A stretch of 33,266 nt of DNA from Bacillota bacterium. Its GTDB lineage: Bacteria; Bacillota_A; Clostridia; Lachnospirales; Bianqueaceae. Both the position numbers and the translations under genes were made by a program. The DNA lies in assembly GCA_017420625.1 (NCBI GenBank), contig JAFOIR010000262.1:1-33266 (forward strand), written 5' to 3'. Below the pieces are notes generated by a model. The model was not told the origin of the DNA. It made no database searches and worked only from the letters and a program-made list of their open reading frames with translations. Shown here piece after piece: positions 17,034-24,924 of this stretch. Numbering within the stretch: the first letter of the stretch is position 1; each line of letters begins with the position of its first letter.

Positions 17034-18551
17034 TTAGAGAATGCTTCGGTATTGAAGTGCTTCCGCAAGATCTGACAGACGGATCCTGTCTGATCCTTCC
17101 ATGTCCGCCAGGGTTCTGGCAACTTTCAGAATTTTATGATAACCGCGCATTGACAGATGATAGCGCGACATTGCCTGTTCCGTAAAGAGACGGCATTCTT
17201 CATCCAGCACTGCGAACTTTTCCAGTTCATCCGTACCCATGCGGGAATTATAGTGGCCTTTCCGACCGAACCGTTTTTCCTGGGCCTGATGAGCAGCTGA
17301 GACAAGTTCCAGTGCTTTTTTATAGGTAAAATCTGTCTCTTTGCGAATATCAGCGGAAGTAACCGGTTTCAGAGTGACGATCAGATCGATTCTGTCAAAA
17401 AGAGGACTTTTGATTTTTTCGTAATATGCCTTGATCCTTGTTTCACTGCAGTGGCAAAGATCACGATCGGGATAATGGCCGCAGGGGCAGGGATTCATGG
17501 CAGCTGCGAGCAGAAAATCAGCGGGATAAATGTAAGTTCCGGATAAGCGACTGATTCGAACCTTGTGTTCTTCCAGAGGCTCCCTCATACTTTCGATAGC
17601 GCCTCTGGCGAACTCCGGCAGCTCATCGAGAAACAAAACACCATGATGAGAGAGCGTGATTTCTCCGGGTCGTGGAATGTTTCCGCCTCCGATCAGCGCG
17701 ATAGAGGTAGTCGAATGATGTGGCTGGCGGAACGGCCGGTCATTGATGATGCCGTCGCTTGCTGAAAGCATCTGGCTGTTGCTGTAGATTTCTGTCAGTT
17801 CCAGTTTTTCTTCATAAGTCAGCGGCGGTAGAAGTGTGGGCAGTTCATGGGCCAGCATGGTTTTCCCGCATCCGGGAGGACCGATCATCAGAATGTTATG
17901 CATCCCTGCTGCTGATATCGTCATGACCCGCTTGGCCAGTTGCTGACCTTTGATCAGATCAAATCCGGAAATAAGAATCGATTCCCGTTTCTGGACAGGA
18001 ACGGCCGGCTTTGGAAGACTCCGCGTGCGTATGAGATCAACAGTCTCCTGAAGAGAGCTGATTCCATAAACCGGGATCCCGGGAAACAGAGCAGCTTCCG
18101 ATGCATTGACCTTAGGAAGGAAGATACTGGAAAGAGAAGGAAGGTCTCTTTTGGCTGTCCTCGTCATACATAACGCGCCGTACAAGGGTTTGATACTGCC
18201 GTCAAGACCAAATTCGCCAAGCCAGACAGCCTGATCCAAAAGATCTGTCGGGATCTGCCGTTCGCAGGCCAGGATCGTAAGAGCGATGGGAAGATCCAGG
18301 GCGGATAGAGATGAGGTATCAGGAGTCAGCAGTTGGTCCTTGGATCGGATATTGATCGTGATTCTGGACGGCGGCAGAGTGAAGCCTGCATTCTTCAGGG
18401 CACTTCGGATCCTTTCGCGGCAATTAGCTCCATGTGACGGCGGTATACCAACAACGGTAAAGTTCGGGAGACCTCCGGAAACATAGCATTCGATTTCCAG
18501 AAGAACACCCGTCAGACCACTGATTGCAGCACTGTGAATACGATAAAACAT
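17034..18551 (-). CDS. comM: ComM/YifB family Mg-chelatase-like AAA+ ATPase
   Basis: Proteins of this family are AAA+ motors; ComM of naturally competent Gram-negative bacteria is a branch-migration helicase that extends recombination of taken-up DNA. The 505-residue protein has the N-terminal ChlI-like domain (about 1-170, with GLPNFTVVGIP and LDLPIAL). A central ATPase follows with Walker A GPPGCGKT at residues 224-231, Walker B VLFLDELPEF near 305 and the AMNPCPCG motif. The C-terminal Mg-chelatase domain contains SMRGYHKILKVARTLAD. On the minus strand AAGGAGG is 6 bases before the ATG. It is divergent from dprA. Its exact role in Bacillota is unproven. Confidence 0.92.
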   Translation of the reverse strand: MFYRIHSAAISGLTGVLLEIECYVSGGLPNFTVVGIPPSHGANCRERIRSALKNAGFTLPPSRITINIRSKDQLLTPDTSSLSALDLPIALTILACERQIPTDLLDQAVWLGEFGLDGSIKPLYGALCMTRTAKRDLPSLSSIFLPKVNASEAALFPGIPVYGISSLQETVDLIRTRSLPKPAVPVQKRESILISGFDLIKGQQLAKRVMTISAAGMHNILMIGPPGCGKTMLAHELPTLLPPLTYEEKLELTEIYSNSQMLSASDGIINDRPFRQPHHSTTSIALIGGGNIPRPGEITLSHHGVLFLDELPEFARGAIESMREPLEEHKVRISRLSGTYIYPADFLLAAAMNPCPCGHYPDRDLCHCSETRIKAYYEKIKSPLFDRIDLIVTLKPVTSADIRKETDFTYKKALELVSAAHQAQEKRFGRKGHYNSRMGTDELEKFAVLDEECRLFTEQAMSRYHLSMRGYHKILKVARTLADMEGSDRIRLSDLAEALQYRSIL

Positions 18552-18565
18552 AAAACGCCTCCTTC

Positions 18566-18597
18566 AGCTGTCCAGGGAAACGAGGGAGAGGACAGCT
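18566..18597 (-). promoter_or_regulatory. Hairpin in the comM leader next to the ribosome binding site
   Basis: AGCTGTCC (18566-18573) and GGACAGCT (18590-18597) form a perfect 8-bp stem with a 16-base loop. On the comM transcript this hairpin ends 1 base before the AAGGAGG site (18558-18564). It could influence translation or mRNA stability. In the plus direction it is followed by TTTT, but no plus-strand gene ends here. Confidence 0.55.
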
Positions 18598-18647
18598 TTT
18601 CTGAAATGAAGATATAGTTCCCCCTATTATTAATATCGTAAGTTTTT

Positions 18648-18689
18648 CAGCCCTTTTTCACTTTTTTTTGAAAATTTGAAAAAGGGCTG
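18648..18689. repeat. 13-bp perfect inverted repeat in the comM-dprA divergent region
   Basis: CAGCCCTTTTTCA (18648-18660) and TGAAAAAGGGCTG (18677-18689) are exact reverse complements separated by 16 bases that include a run of eight T. The right arm overlaps the first bases of the dprA -35 box. It could be an operator for a dimeric regulator shared by both genes, or an RNA hairpin for a transcript starting further upstream. No known regulator motif was recognised. Confidence 0.75.
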
Positions 18690-18716
18690 TACAAGATCAT
18701 GGAAATCGCTTATAAT
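18688..18716 (+). promoter_or_regulatory. Promoter for dprA
   Basis: A perfect -10 TATAAT (18711-18716) is preceded at 17 bases by TGTACA (18688-18693), a partial -35 match. The predicted leader to the dprA start is about 27 bases with AAAGGA. The -35 box overlaps the end of the upstream inverted repeat. Confidence 0.7.
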
Positions 18717-18749
18717 GTTTTGGTCTAAGAGTCTGTAGAAAGGATTTTC

Positions 18750-19724
18750 ATGATACAGACTACTACAAAAGAACAAAATGATTACTTGTGGTCTCTGGGC
18801 CAAAAGTTTCTGAATGCAAAGGACCGAACTGATTATCTGGCTGCACTGAGAAAGGAGTGTGACCGCAAGGGAATCGGTTTGGTTTTTTCTGAAGAAACTT
18901 TTTTTCCGGAAACCCTCCGTAATATTGCGGATCCTCCGAAGGCTTTGTTCTATCGGGGCAATCTGTCTTTAGCAAACAGAGATTCGATCGCGATCGTCGG
19001 GACCAGAAACAGCTCCAGCTATGGAGAAAAAGCGGCTTACGAGATTGCCAGGGCCTGTGCAAGAGAAGGTCTGGTGGTAGTCAGCGGCATGGCTAGAGGA
19101 ATCGACAGCTGTGCACATAAAGGAGCCCTGGATCTTAACGGAGAAACGATCGCCTTCCTTCCCGGAGGACTCGACAAATGCTATCCGTCTTCCAATACAT
19201 GGCTGTTTGAACGTACAGCAAAGAGCGGACTTGTTTTCTCTGAGTATCCCCCGGGTACTCATACGGAAAAGTGGAATTTTCTGGAAAGAAACCGTCTGAT
19301 CAGCGGGATTTCGCTGGCAACTGTCGTTGTACAGGCGGCAGGAAGGAGCGGAGCAGTCAATACTGCCCAGCATGCGATCGAGCAGGGAAAGGATCTCTAC
19401 GCCGTACCGGGAAGTATTTTTGAGATGAATTCGGTTGGAGTTCATCGGCTCCTGGCGGATGGTGCAGAAATTGTGAGTTCCGTTGATATGATTGCAGAAA
19501 AGTACCGGATCAGACAGATTCCGATCGAAGAAATGAGAGTCGAGCAGAAATCGCTCGGCGGATGGAAATGGCTGTATGACAGGATCGATGATTTCGGATC
19601 ATCACCAGAGGAACTGTGTTCCGTTACCGGAATGAGTCCTCAGAAAGTTCAGATGGGACTGACAATGCTGGAGATGGACGGACTGATCGAACGGAGGGAA
19701 GGACTAAAAATCTATCGAAAGTAA
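18750..19724 (+). CDS. dprA: DNA-processing protein DprA
   Basis: DprA binds incoming single-stranded DNA and loads RecA during transformation; it is also present in many bacteria not known to be competent. The 324-residue protein has the Rossmann-fold core with IVGTRNSSSYG, SGMARGIDSCAHKGAL, LPGGLDKCYP, SEYPPG, FLERNRLISG, the VVQAAGRSGAVNTAQHA block and PGSIF. A C-terminal winged-helix domain (about 275-324, ending MLEMDGLIERREGLKIYRK) follows. The N-terminal extension is short. AAAGGA precedes the ATG. topA starts 25 bases after the stop, the common dprA-topA order. Confidence 0.97.
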   Translation: MIQTTTKEQNDYLWSLGQKFLNAKDRTDYLAALRKECDRKGIGLVFSEETFFPETLRNIADPPKALFYRGNLSLANRDSIAIVGTRNSSSYGEKAAYEIARACAREGLVVVSGMARGIDSCAHKGALDLNGETIAFLPGGLDKCYPSSNTWLFERTAKSGLVFSEYPPGTHTEKWNFLERNRLISGISLATVVVQAAGRSGAVNTAQHAIEQGKDLYAVPGSIFEMNSVGVHRLLADGAEIVSSVDMIAEKYRIRQIPIEEMRVEQKSLGGWKWLYDRIDDFGSSPEELCSVTGMSPQKVQMGLTMLEMDGLIERREGLKIYRK

Positions 19725-19749
19725 TCCATGATATGAATTGAGGAAAAGT

Positions 19750-21849
19750 ATGGCGAAAAAACTTGTGATCGTAGAATCTCCGACAAAGGCAAAGACGATC
19801 CGGAAATTTCTGGGGAGCACCTATCAGGTCATCGCTTCGGAAGGACATGTCAGAGATCTTCCGAAAAGTCAGATGGGTGTAGATATAGCCAATGATTTTG
19901 AACCCCATTATATTACGATCCGTGGAAAAGGAGATGTGCTGAGCGAACTTAAAACGGCTGCGAAAAAAGCAGATGTGGTCTATCTGGCAACAGACCCTGA
20001 CCGTGAAGGAGAAGCTATTTCCTGGCATCTTGCCATTGCGCTCGGAATTGAACCTGACAAAGCCAGCCGGATCACCTTTAATGAAATCACAAAACAGGCT
20101 GTTCGGGAAGCCATGAAGCACTCAAGAGCGATCGATCAGGATCTGGTTGATGCACAGCAGGCCAGACGTGTTCTGGACAGGATCGTTGGTTATCAGATGA
20201 GTCCGCTGCTCTGGAAAAAGATTAAAAAAGGTCTCAGCGCCGGACGCGTCCAGGCCGCTTGCCTTTCTCTTCTGAGTGAAAGAGAAAAGGATATCGCGGA
20301 CTTTGAACAAAAAGAGTTCTGGACAATTGATACCCTGCTTGAAAATCAGACCCATGCCGGCACGATCAAAATGCAGGTGTCGGCTGTTGGCGGCGAAAAG
20401 ACAGAACTTGCCAATCAGGCTGATACACAAAAGATCTGTAAAGAAATCGAAAAAGCAGGTGCTTTTAAGATCCAGTCCATTCGAACAGGCAAACGCAGCC
20501 GGAAAGCACCGGAAGCATTTACGACCAGTACGCTCCAGCAGGAAGCCAGCAGAAAACTGGGTTTCTCCCCTCAAAAGACGATGAGTATTGCGCAGATGCT
20601 GTATGAGGGTGTCGAACTGGCCGGTTTAGGGCAAACAGGTCTGATCACCTATCTGCGTACGGACAGTACACGAATTGCAGAAGAAATGCAGCAGCAGGCA
20701 GCAGAATATATCCGGACAAAAATCGGCGAAGATTATGTCGCATCTTCTGTTCGCCGTCAGGGCAAGGGCAGGAGAATTCAGGATGCACATGAGGCAATTC
20801 GTCCGACAAACCTGATGCTTGATCCCAAAAGCATCGAAGATTCCCTTTCAAAAGACCAATTTCGTCTGTACCAGCTGATCTATTTCCGCTTCCTGGCCAG
20901 CCGGATGGCTCCCTGTGAATATGAAACCCAGCATATTGTCGCAGAGAATCAGGCAAGTCAAGGTCAGATCCGTCTGGAAGCATCCGGATCGGTTCTTCGT
21001 TTCCCCGGCTTTTTAAAAGTCTATCAGGACGAAGAGAAAACAGATGAAACCCTGAAAGGCTTTAAGGAAATGAAAGAAGGAGATATACTGGAAGTTAAAA
21101 GCATTCTCCCGGAACAGCATTTCACTCAGCCGCCGGCACGTTATACAGAAGGGCTTCTGGTCAGAGCAATGGAAGAGAACGGCGTTGGACGGCCCAGTAC
21201 ATATGCACCGACAATCACAACACTGATCAGCCGCGGATATGTCTCTAAGGAGAAGAAAGCGCTGTATGTGACAGAACTTGGATCGATCGTTCATCAAATG
21301 AGTGCTGACTATTTCAAGTCGATCAACGATATCGGCTTTACTGCCCAGATGGAAAGTGAACTGGATCAGGTAGAAGACGGACAGCGCGCATGGAAAGACG
21401 TCATCCGTGAATTCTACGCGACCTTTGAGCCGCAGCTTGTGAATGCCGAAAAAGAGATGGAGAAAGTGACCATTCAGGATGAAGTAACGGACGAGATCTG
21501 TGATGTCTGCGGACGGCATATGGTTCTGAAGATGGGACGTTTTGGCAAGTTTTATGCATGCCCGGGATTTCCGGAGTGCCGCAATACCAAACCATATCTG
21601 GAGAAAATCGGCGTCAAATGTCCGCTGTGCGGGAAAGACGTCCTGGTAAGAAGAAGCCGTAAAGGCAGAACCTATTACGGATGTGAAGACAATCCGACCT
21701 GCAGTTTTATGTCCTGGGATAAACCGACGAGTGAAGTTTGTCCGAAATGCGGTCATATCCTGTATGAAAAACAGGGAAGGATCAGAAAACTGGTCTGTCT
21801 GGAGGAAGGCTGCGGCTATAAGAAAGAGATAGAAGAGACCGAAGAATAA
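19750..21849 (+). CDS. topA: DNA topoisomerase I (type IA)
   Basis: TopA relaxes negative supercoils by single-strand passage through a tyrosine-DNA intermediate. The 699-residue protein has the Toprim domain at the N terminus (VIVESPTKAKTI, then the acidic DPDREGEAISW), LSAGRVQAA, the catalytic tyrosine Y301 in GLITYLRTDSTRI, and YTEGLLVRAMEENGVGRPSTYAPTI. Three four-cysteine zinc ribbons close the protein from about residue 584: CDVCGRH, CPLCGKD and CPKCGHI begin the three. I chose the ATG at 19750 with GAGG about 6 bases upstream; the TTG at 19738 overlaps that site. A sigma factor gene follows 35 bases later. Confidence 0.97.
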   Translation: MAKKLVIVESPTKAKTIRKFLGSTYQVIASEGHVRDLPKSQMGVDIANDFEPHYITIRGKGDVLSELKTAAKKADVVYLATDPDREGEAISWHLAIALGIEPDKASRITFNEITKQAVREAMKHSRAIDQDLVDAQQARRVLDRIVGYQMSPLLWKKIKKGLSAGRVQAACLSLLSEREKDIADFEQKEFWTIDTLLENQTHAGTIKMQVSAVGGEKTELANQADTQKICKEIEKAGAFKIQSIRTGKRSRKAPEAFTTSTLQQEASRKLGFSPQKTMSIAQMLYEGVELAGLGQTGLITYLRTDSTRIAEEMQQQAAEYIRTKIGEDYVASSVRRQGKGRRIQDAHEAIRPTNLMLDPKSIEDSLSKDQFRLYQLIYFRFLASRMAPCEYETQHIVAENQASQGQIRLEASGSVLRFPGFLKVYQDEEKTDETLKGFKEMKEGDILEVKSILPEQHFTQPPARYTEGLLVRAMEENGVGRPSTYAPTITTLISRGYVSKEKKALYVTELGSIVHQMSADYFKSINDIGFTAQMESELDQVEDGQRAWKDVIREFYATFEPQLVNAEKEMEKVTIQDEVTDEICDVCGRHMVLKMGRFGKFYACPGFPECRNTKPYLEKIGVKCPLCGKDVLVRRSRKGRTYYGCEDNPTCSFMSWDKPTSEVCPKCGHILYEKQGRIRKLVCLEEGCGYKKEIEETEE

Positions 21850-21858
21850 GACCTGTAC

Positions 21859-21888
21859 CCACTTTCAGCCGAGAGGAGCTGACAGTGG
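21859..21888 (+). promoter_or_regulatory. Hairpin presenting the Shine-Dalgarno in its loop and the GTG start in its stem
   Basis: CCACTTTCAGC (21859-21869) pairs with GCTGACAGTGG (21878-21888) over 11 positions with a single T-C mismatch. The 8-base loop CGAGAGGA contains most of the AGAGGAG ribosome binding site, and the start codon GTG (21885-21887) is paired in the stem. Such an arrangement is expected to reduce translation unless the stem opens. Confidence 0.7.
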
Positions 21889-22445
21889 ATGAAAAAGAAA
21901 GAAAACGTTTGATTGAAGAGAACATAGCGCTGGTCGGATTTGTCATGAGTCGGATCAAGGGCGGATTCCCTGATGGAATGACAGAAGAAGATGTTTATCA
22001 GGAAGGATGTATCGGGCTGATCAAGGCAGTGGATCATTACTGTGAAGAGAAGGGATCCTTTGCTACCTATGCCTGTCACTGGATCCGCGGTGCAATGCTG
22101 GATGGTGCGATGCGCTATCAATGGCTTTCCAAACATCGGGCTGTTCGAAAGAACCGTGAGGAAAGCCCGATCGTACTGGGCCTGATGACAGAGATCGTCA
22201 GTAATGAGGCGCTGAGTGCGAAGGAAGAAATGCCGGATACATCCATCATGGAGATCACAGATGAGCAGCTGAATCTTTATGAAGCAATGGATCATCTCAG
22301 TCAATTGGAACGCAATATGATCCGGGATCATTATTTTGAAGGATGGTCATTTATCCGGATAGCCAGAAAAAAACAAATGAACTATTACAGTGTTCTTTCA
22401 TTTCATTCCAGTGCGATCGACAAACTGAAGAATCGTCTGGTCTGA
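21885..22445 (+). CDS. Short sigma-70 family sigma factor, sigma-28 (SigD/FliA/WhiG)-like
   Basis: The 186-residue protein has sigma region 2 at about residues 10-80, with [17 protein letters not shown] (core binding) and [15 protein letters not shown], where IRGAMLD resembles the IRGAIxD of sigma-28-type factors. Region 3 is very short. A region 4-like part at about 130-186 ([44 protein letters not shown]) is recognisable but diverged in the DNA-recognition helix. Usual family length is about 240-250. Translation starts at GTG with AGAGGAG 6 bases upstream. In B. subtilis sigD lies between the fla/che operon and rpsB, downstream of topA, so by position this could be a sigD relative left without flagellar genes. 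The target promoters are unknown. Confidence 0.8.
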   Translation: MDEKERKRLIEENIALVGFVMSRIKGGFPDGMTEEDVYQEGCIGLIKAVDHYCEEKGSFATYACHWIRGAMLDGAMRYQWLSKHRAVRKNREESPIVLGLMTEIVSNEALSAKEEMPDTSIMEITDEQLNLYEAMDHLSQLERNMIRDHYFEGWSFIRIARKKQMNYYSVLSFHSSAIDKLKNRLV

Positions 22446-22458
22446 AGCAAAAAATCTC

Positions 22459-22487
22459 TTTACTTTATGATGCAAATATGGTAGAAT
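22459..22487 (+). promoter_or_regulatory. Promoter for rpsB-tsf
   Basis: TTTACT (22459-22464) and TAGAAT (22482-22487) are 17 bases apart, just after the sigma factor stop. The predicted start near 22494 leaves a 5' leader of about 104 bases containing the structured element described separately. Confidence 0.65.
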
Positions 22488-22510
22488 ACCATTTTGTGAA
22501 TAGTCCACAC

Positions 22511-22559
22511 TCCGACCCTTTGCCGGCGGTTCCCCGAGGGGTATCCGGCATCTGTCGGA
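22511..22559 (+). ncRNA. Structured 5' leader of rpsB, candidate S2-responsive leader
   Basis: TCCGAC (22511-22516) pairs with GTCGGA (22554-22559). Inside it GCCGG (22522-22526) pairs with CCGGC (22545-22549), and CCC/GGG closes a small apical loop. No uridine tract follows, so it is not a terminator. It lies about 40 bases before the rpsB start. Autoregulatory rpsB leaders are known in several bacterial groups; assignment here is by position and structure only. Confidence 0.55.
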
Positions 22560-22597
22560 TCGGAGGAGGAAAAAAACCAATTATGGAGGAATGTAAC

Positions 22598-23359
22598 ATG
22601 AGCGTGATTTCTATGAAACAGCTCCTGGAGGCCGGTGTACATTTCGGTCACCAGACCAGAAGATGGAACCCGAAGATGGCTCCTTATATCTTCACTGAAA
22701 GAAACGGGATCTACATTATCGATCTGCAGAAGACCAGCCGCAAGGTAGACGAGGCTTATGCCGCAGTCAAGAATATCGTTGCTGATGGCGGTACAGTTCT
22801 GTTTGTCGGTACCAAGAAGCAGGCTCAGGAGACCATGAAGGTCGAGGCCGAGCGCTGCGGAATGTACTATGTCAACAGCCGCTGGCTGGGTGGAATGCTC
22901 ACCAACTTCAAGACGATCCGCAGCCGTGTCGCCCGGATGGAAGAACTTGAAAAGATGGAAGATGAAGGCGTTTTCGAAGCCCTTCCGAAGAAGGAAGTCA
23001 TGAACCTTCGCAAAGAGCTTGAAAAGCTGCAGAGAAACCTGGACGGTATCCGCAAGATGGATCGCCTTCCTGATCTGATCTTCATCGTTGACCCGCACAA
23101 GGAACAGATCGCTGTTCAGGAATCCCATATCCTTGGTATTCCTACTGTTGCGATCGTTGATACGAACTGCGATCCTGAAGAGATTACCTATGTCATCCCC
23201 GGAAACGATGATGCCATTCGTGCCGTCAAACTGATTGCCGGTATGATCGCAGACGCTGTTATTGAAGCAAACCAGGGCGAGCAGAATGCTCCTGCTCCGG
23301 AAGCTGAAGAAGAAGCTGAGGAAGAAGAAGTAGTCGAAATCGAAGAGGAGAATGAATAA
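22598..23359 (+). CDS. rpsB: 30S ribosomal protein S2
   Basis: S2 is a late-assembling protein of the small ribosomal subunit. The 253-residue protein begins [27 protein letters not shown], with [25 protein letters not shown] and [11 protein letters not shown] as further family markers. It ends in a strongly acidic tail of about 26 residues (Glu-rich) that is longer than in model species. I chose the ATG at 22598, with GGAGGA 7 bases upstream; a reading from 22343 in the same frame would overlap the sigma factor gene and is rejected. The stop overlaps the tsf start as TAATG. Confidence 0.98.
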   Translation: MSVISMKQLLEAGVHFGHQTRRWNPKMAPYIFTERNGIYIIDLQKTSRKVDEAYAAVKNIVADGGTVLFVGTKKQAQETMKVEAERCGMYYVNSRWLGGMLTNFKTIRSRVARMEELEKMEDEGVFEALPKKEVMNLRKELEKLQRNLDGIRKMDRLPDLIFIVDPHKEQIAVQESHILGIPTVAIVDTNCDPEEITYVIPGNDDAIRAVKLIAGMIADAVIEANQGEQNAPAPEAEEEAEEEEVVEIEEENE

Positions 23360-24291
23360 TGGCTAACGTAACCGCACAGATGGTAAAAGAACTGCGCGAT
23401 CTGACCGGCGCAGGTATTATGGACTGCAAAAAAGCCCTGATCGAAACAGACGGCAATATCGAGAGTGCTGTAGAAGTTCTTCGTAAAGCCGGTCTTGCAA
23501 TGGCTGCCAAGAAGGCTGGCCGTATTGCTGCGGAAGGTCTGGTTGCTTTCAAAGTCGCCGATGATTTCAAAAAAGCTTCCATCGTTGAAGTAAACTCCGA
23601 AACTGACTTTGTTGCCAAGAATGATCTGTTCAAAGATTTCGTTGCGAATGTCAGTGCTCAGGCGCTTGCTACCAATGCGAAGAACATGGATGAGTTCAAG
23701 GCTGAACCCTGGATCGAAGATCCTTCCAAGACTGTCGGTGATGCGCTGGTCGAAAAAGTTGCTGTTATTCATGAGAACCTTCAGATTCGTCGTTTTGAGA
23801 TCGTTGAATCCGATTCCTATATCGGTTCCTATCTGCATGGCGGCGGAAGAATTGGTGTTCTGGTAAGTGTTTCCTGCGATACCGTTAATGATGAGATCAA
23901 AAAGGCTGTTAAGAACACTGCGATGCAGATCGCTGCTCTGACACCTCTGTTCATCGACGAAGCTCGTATTCCGGCTGAGTGGATGGCTAAAGAGAATGAG
24001 ATCATTCTCGGACAGATCGCACAGGATCCCAAGAATGCGAACAAACCGCAGCAGGTTCAGGAAAAGATGGCAATCGGTAAGATGAAGAAACGTCTGACCG
24101 AGGTTTGCCTGATGGATCAGGAATTCTTCCTTGATACCGAGAAGACTGTCGGTCAGTATCTGGCAGCAGTCGGCAAGGCAAACGGCACTGAGATCAAAGT
24201 CAATCGTTTCGTCCGTTTCGAGACCGGTGAGGGCATCGAGAAGAAACAGGAAGACTTTGCTGCAGAAGTTGCCAAACAGATGGGTAAATAA
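23359..24291 (+). CDS. tsf: Elongation factor Ts
   Basis: EF-Ts recycles EF-Tu from its GDP to its GTP form. The 310-residue protein has the N-terminal UBA-like domain (VKELRDLTGAGIMDCKKAL), the EF-Tu-contacting motif TDFVAKN, the GGRIGVLVSVSC core strand and the QEFFLDTEKTVGQYL region. GAGGAG lies 8 bases upstream of the ATG, which overlaps the rpsB stop, so the two are translationally coupled. A strong terminator follows, closing the rpsB-tsf unit. Confidence 0.98.
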   Translation: MANVTAQMVKELRDLTGAGIMDCKKALIETDGNIESAVEVLRKAGLAMAAKKAGRIAAEGLVAFKVADDFKKASIVEVNSETDFVAKNDLFKDFVANVSAQALATNAKNMDEFKAEPWIEDPSKTVGDALVEKVAVIHENLQIRRFEIVESDSYIGSYLHGGGRIGVLVSVSCDTVNDEIKKAVKNTAMQIAALTPLFIDEARIPAEWMAKENEIILGQIAQDPKNANKPQQVQEKMAIGKMKKRLTEVCLMDQEFFLDTEKTVGQYLAAVGKANGTEIKVNRFVRFETGEGIEKKQEDFAAEVAKQMGK

Positions 24292-24310
24292 TCATTCCAA
24301 AGAATTGAAG

Positions 24311-24346
24311 GGGGAGATGCATGTTGCATCTTCCCTTTTTCTTTTT
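24311..24346 (+). terminator. Intrinsic terminator after tsf
   Basis: GGGGAGATGC (24311-24320) pairs with GCATCTTCCC (24326-24335) with one G-U pair and a 5-base loop. TTTTTCTTTTT follows. It separates rpsB-tsf from dut. Confidence 0.93.
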
Positions 24347-24353
24347 GGTGGAT

Positions 24354-24359
24354 TATAAT
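24354..24359 (+). promoter_or_regulatory. Candidate -10 element for dut
   Basis: A perfect TATAAT lies 33 bases before the dut ATG. The -35 position falls in the right arm and T-run of the tsf terminator and matches poorly (TTCCCT), so the call rests on the -10 and on the need for a start after the terminator. Confidence 0.4.
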
Positions 24360-24391
24360 GAATAAAATCCTGACATGAAGGAGCATGGAAA

Positions 24392-24913
24392 ATGGAAGGA
24401 AAAAAACTGCTGGATCTTCTGATCGAAGAACTTACTTCCGAGTGTTATTTTGAACCGGTAAAGGAGAATGTTCTGGAGGAAGTCGGACTGAAGAAAGAAG
24501 ATGTTTTTTTGCCGCGAATTGCAACAGAAGGATCTGCAGGTGCAGATTTTTTTGCACCGTATTCATTTGAGCTCGCACCGGGTGAAGAAATTCGGATCCC
24601 GACAGGAGTGAAAGCACACTGCCATCGATATACCCGGCTGTCGATCGTACCCAAATCCGGGCTGGGATTCAAGTATTATACGCGCCTCGCGAATACCATT
24701 GGAATCATTGACGAAGACTACTATGGAAATACTCAGAACGATGGATGCATTTTTATCAAAATCCGGAATGAAGGCAGCAAGCCTTTCGCTATAGAAAGAG
24801 GACAAGGTTTCTGTCAGGGGATTTTTGAACTGTATATCCCGGACCGTGATTCGTTAAGCAATACACACGCAAAAAGGGATGGGGGATTCGGCTCCACCAA
24901 TGCGAGAGTTTGA
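24392..24913 (+). CDS. dut: Deoxyuridine 5'-triphosphate nucleotidohydrolase (dUTPase), divergent
   Basis: dUTPase hydrolyses dUTP to dUMP, keeping uracil out of DNA and feeding dTMP synthesis. All five trimeric-dUTPase motifs can be traced: motif 1 GSAGADFFA (47-55), motif 2 PKSGLGFK (87-94), motif 3 GIIDEDYYG (104-112) with the catalytic-site Asp107, motif 4 RGQGFCQGIF (136-145) and motif 5 KRDGGFGSTN (161-170). The match is imperfect: motif 4 differs from the usual RIAQL. The 173-residue protein also has an N-terminal extension of about 40 residues compared with the usual 140-150. AAGGAG is 8 bases before the ATG. A phage-like or clostridial subgroup origin is possible. The gene sits between tsf and pyrH, which are usually adjacent. 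Confidence 0.9.
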   Translation: MEGKKLLDLLIEELTSECYFEPVKENVLEEVGLKKEDVFLPRIATEGSAGADFFAPYSFELAPGEEIRIPTGVKAHCHRYTRLSIVPKSGLGFKYYTRLANTIGIIDEDYYGNTQNDGCIFIKIRNEGSKPFAIERGQGFCQGIFELYIPDRDSLSNTHAKRDGGFGSTNARV

Positions 24914-24924
24914 AAGATGAAAGA

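Noticed and set aside
22343..22597. An 85-codon upstream extension of rpsB in the same frame
   Set aside because: It would overlap the sigma factor gene and translate through the rpsB leader structure. The ATG at 22598 has a strong ribosome binding site and gives the normal S2 N terminus.
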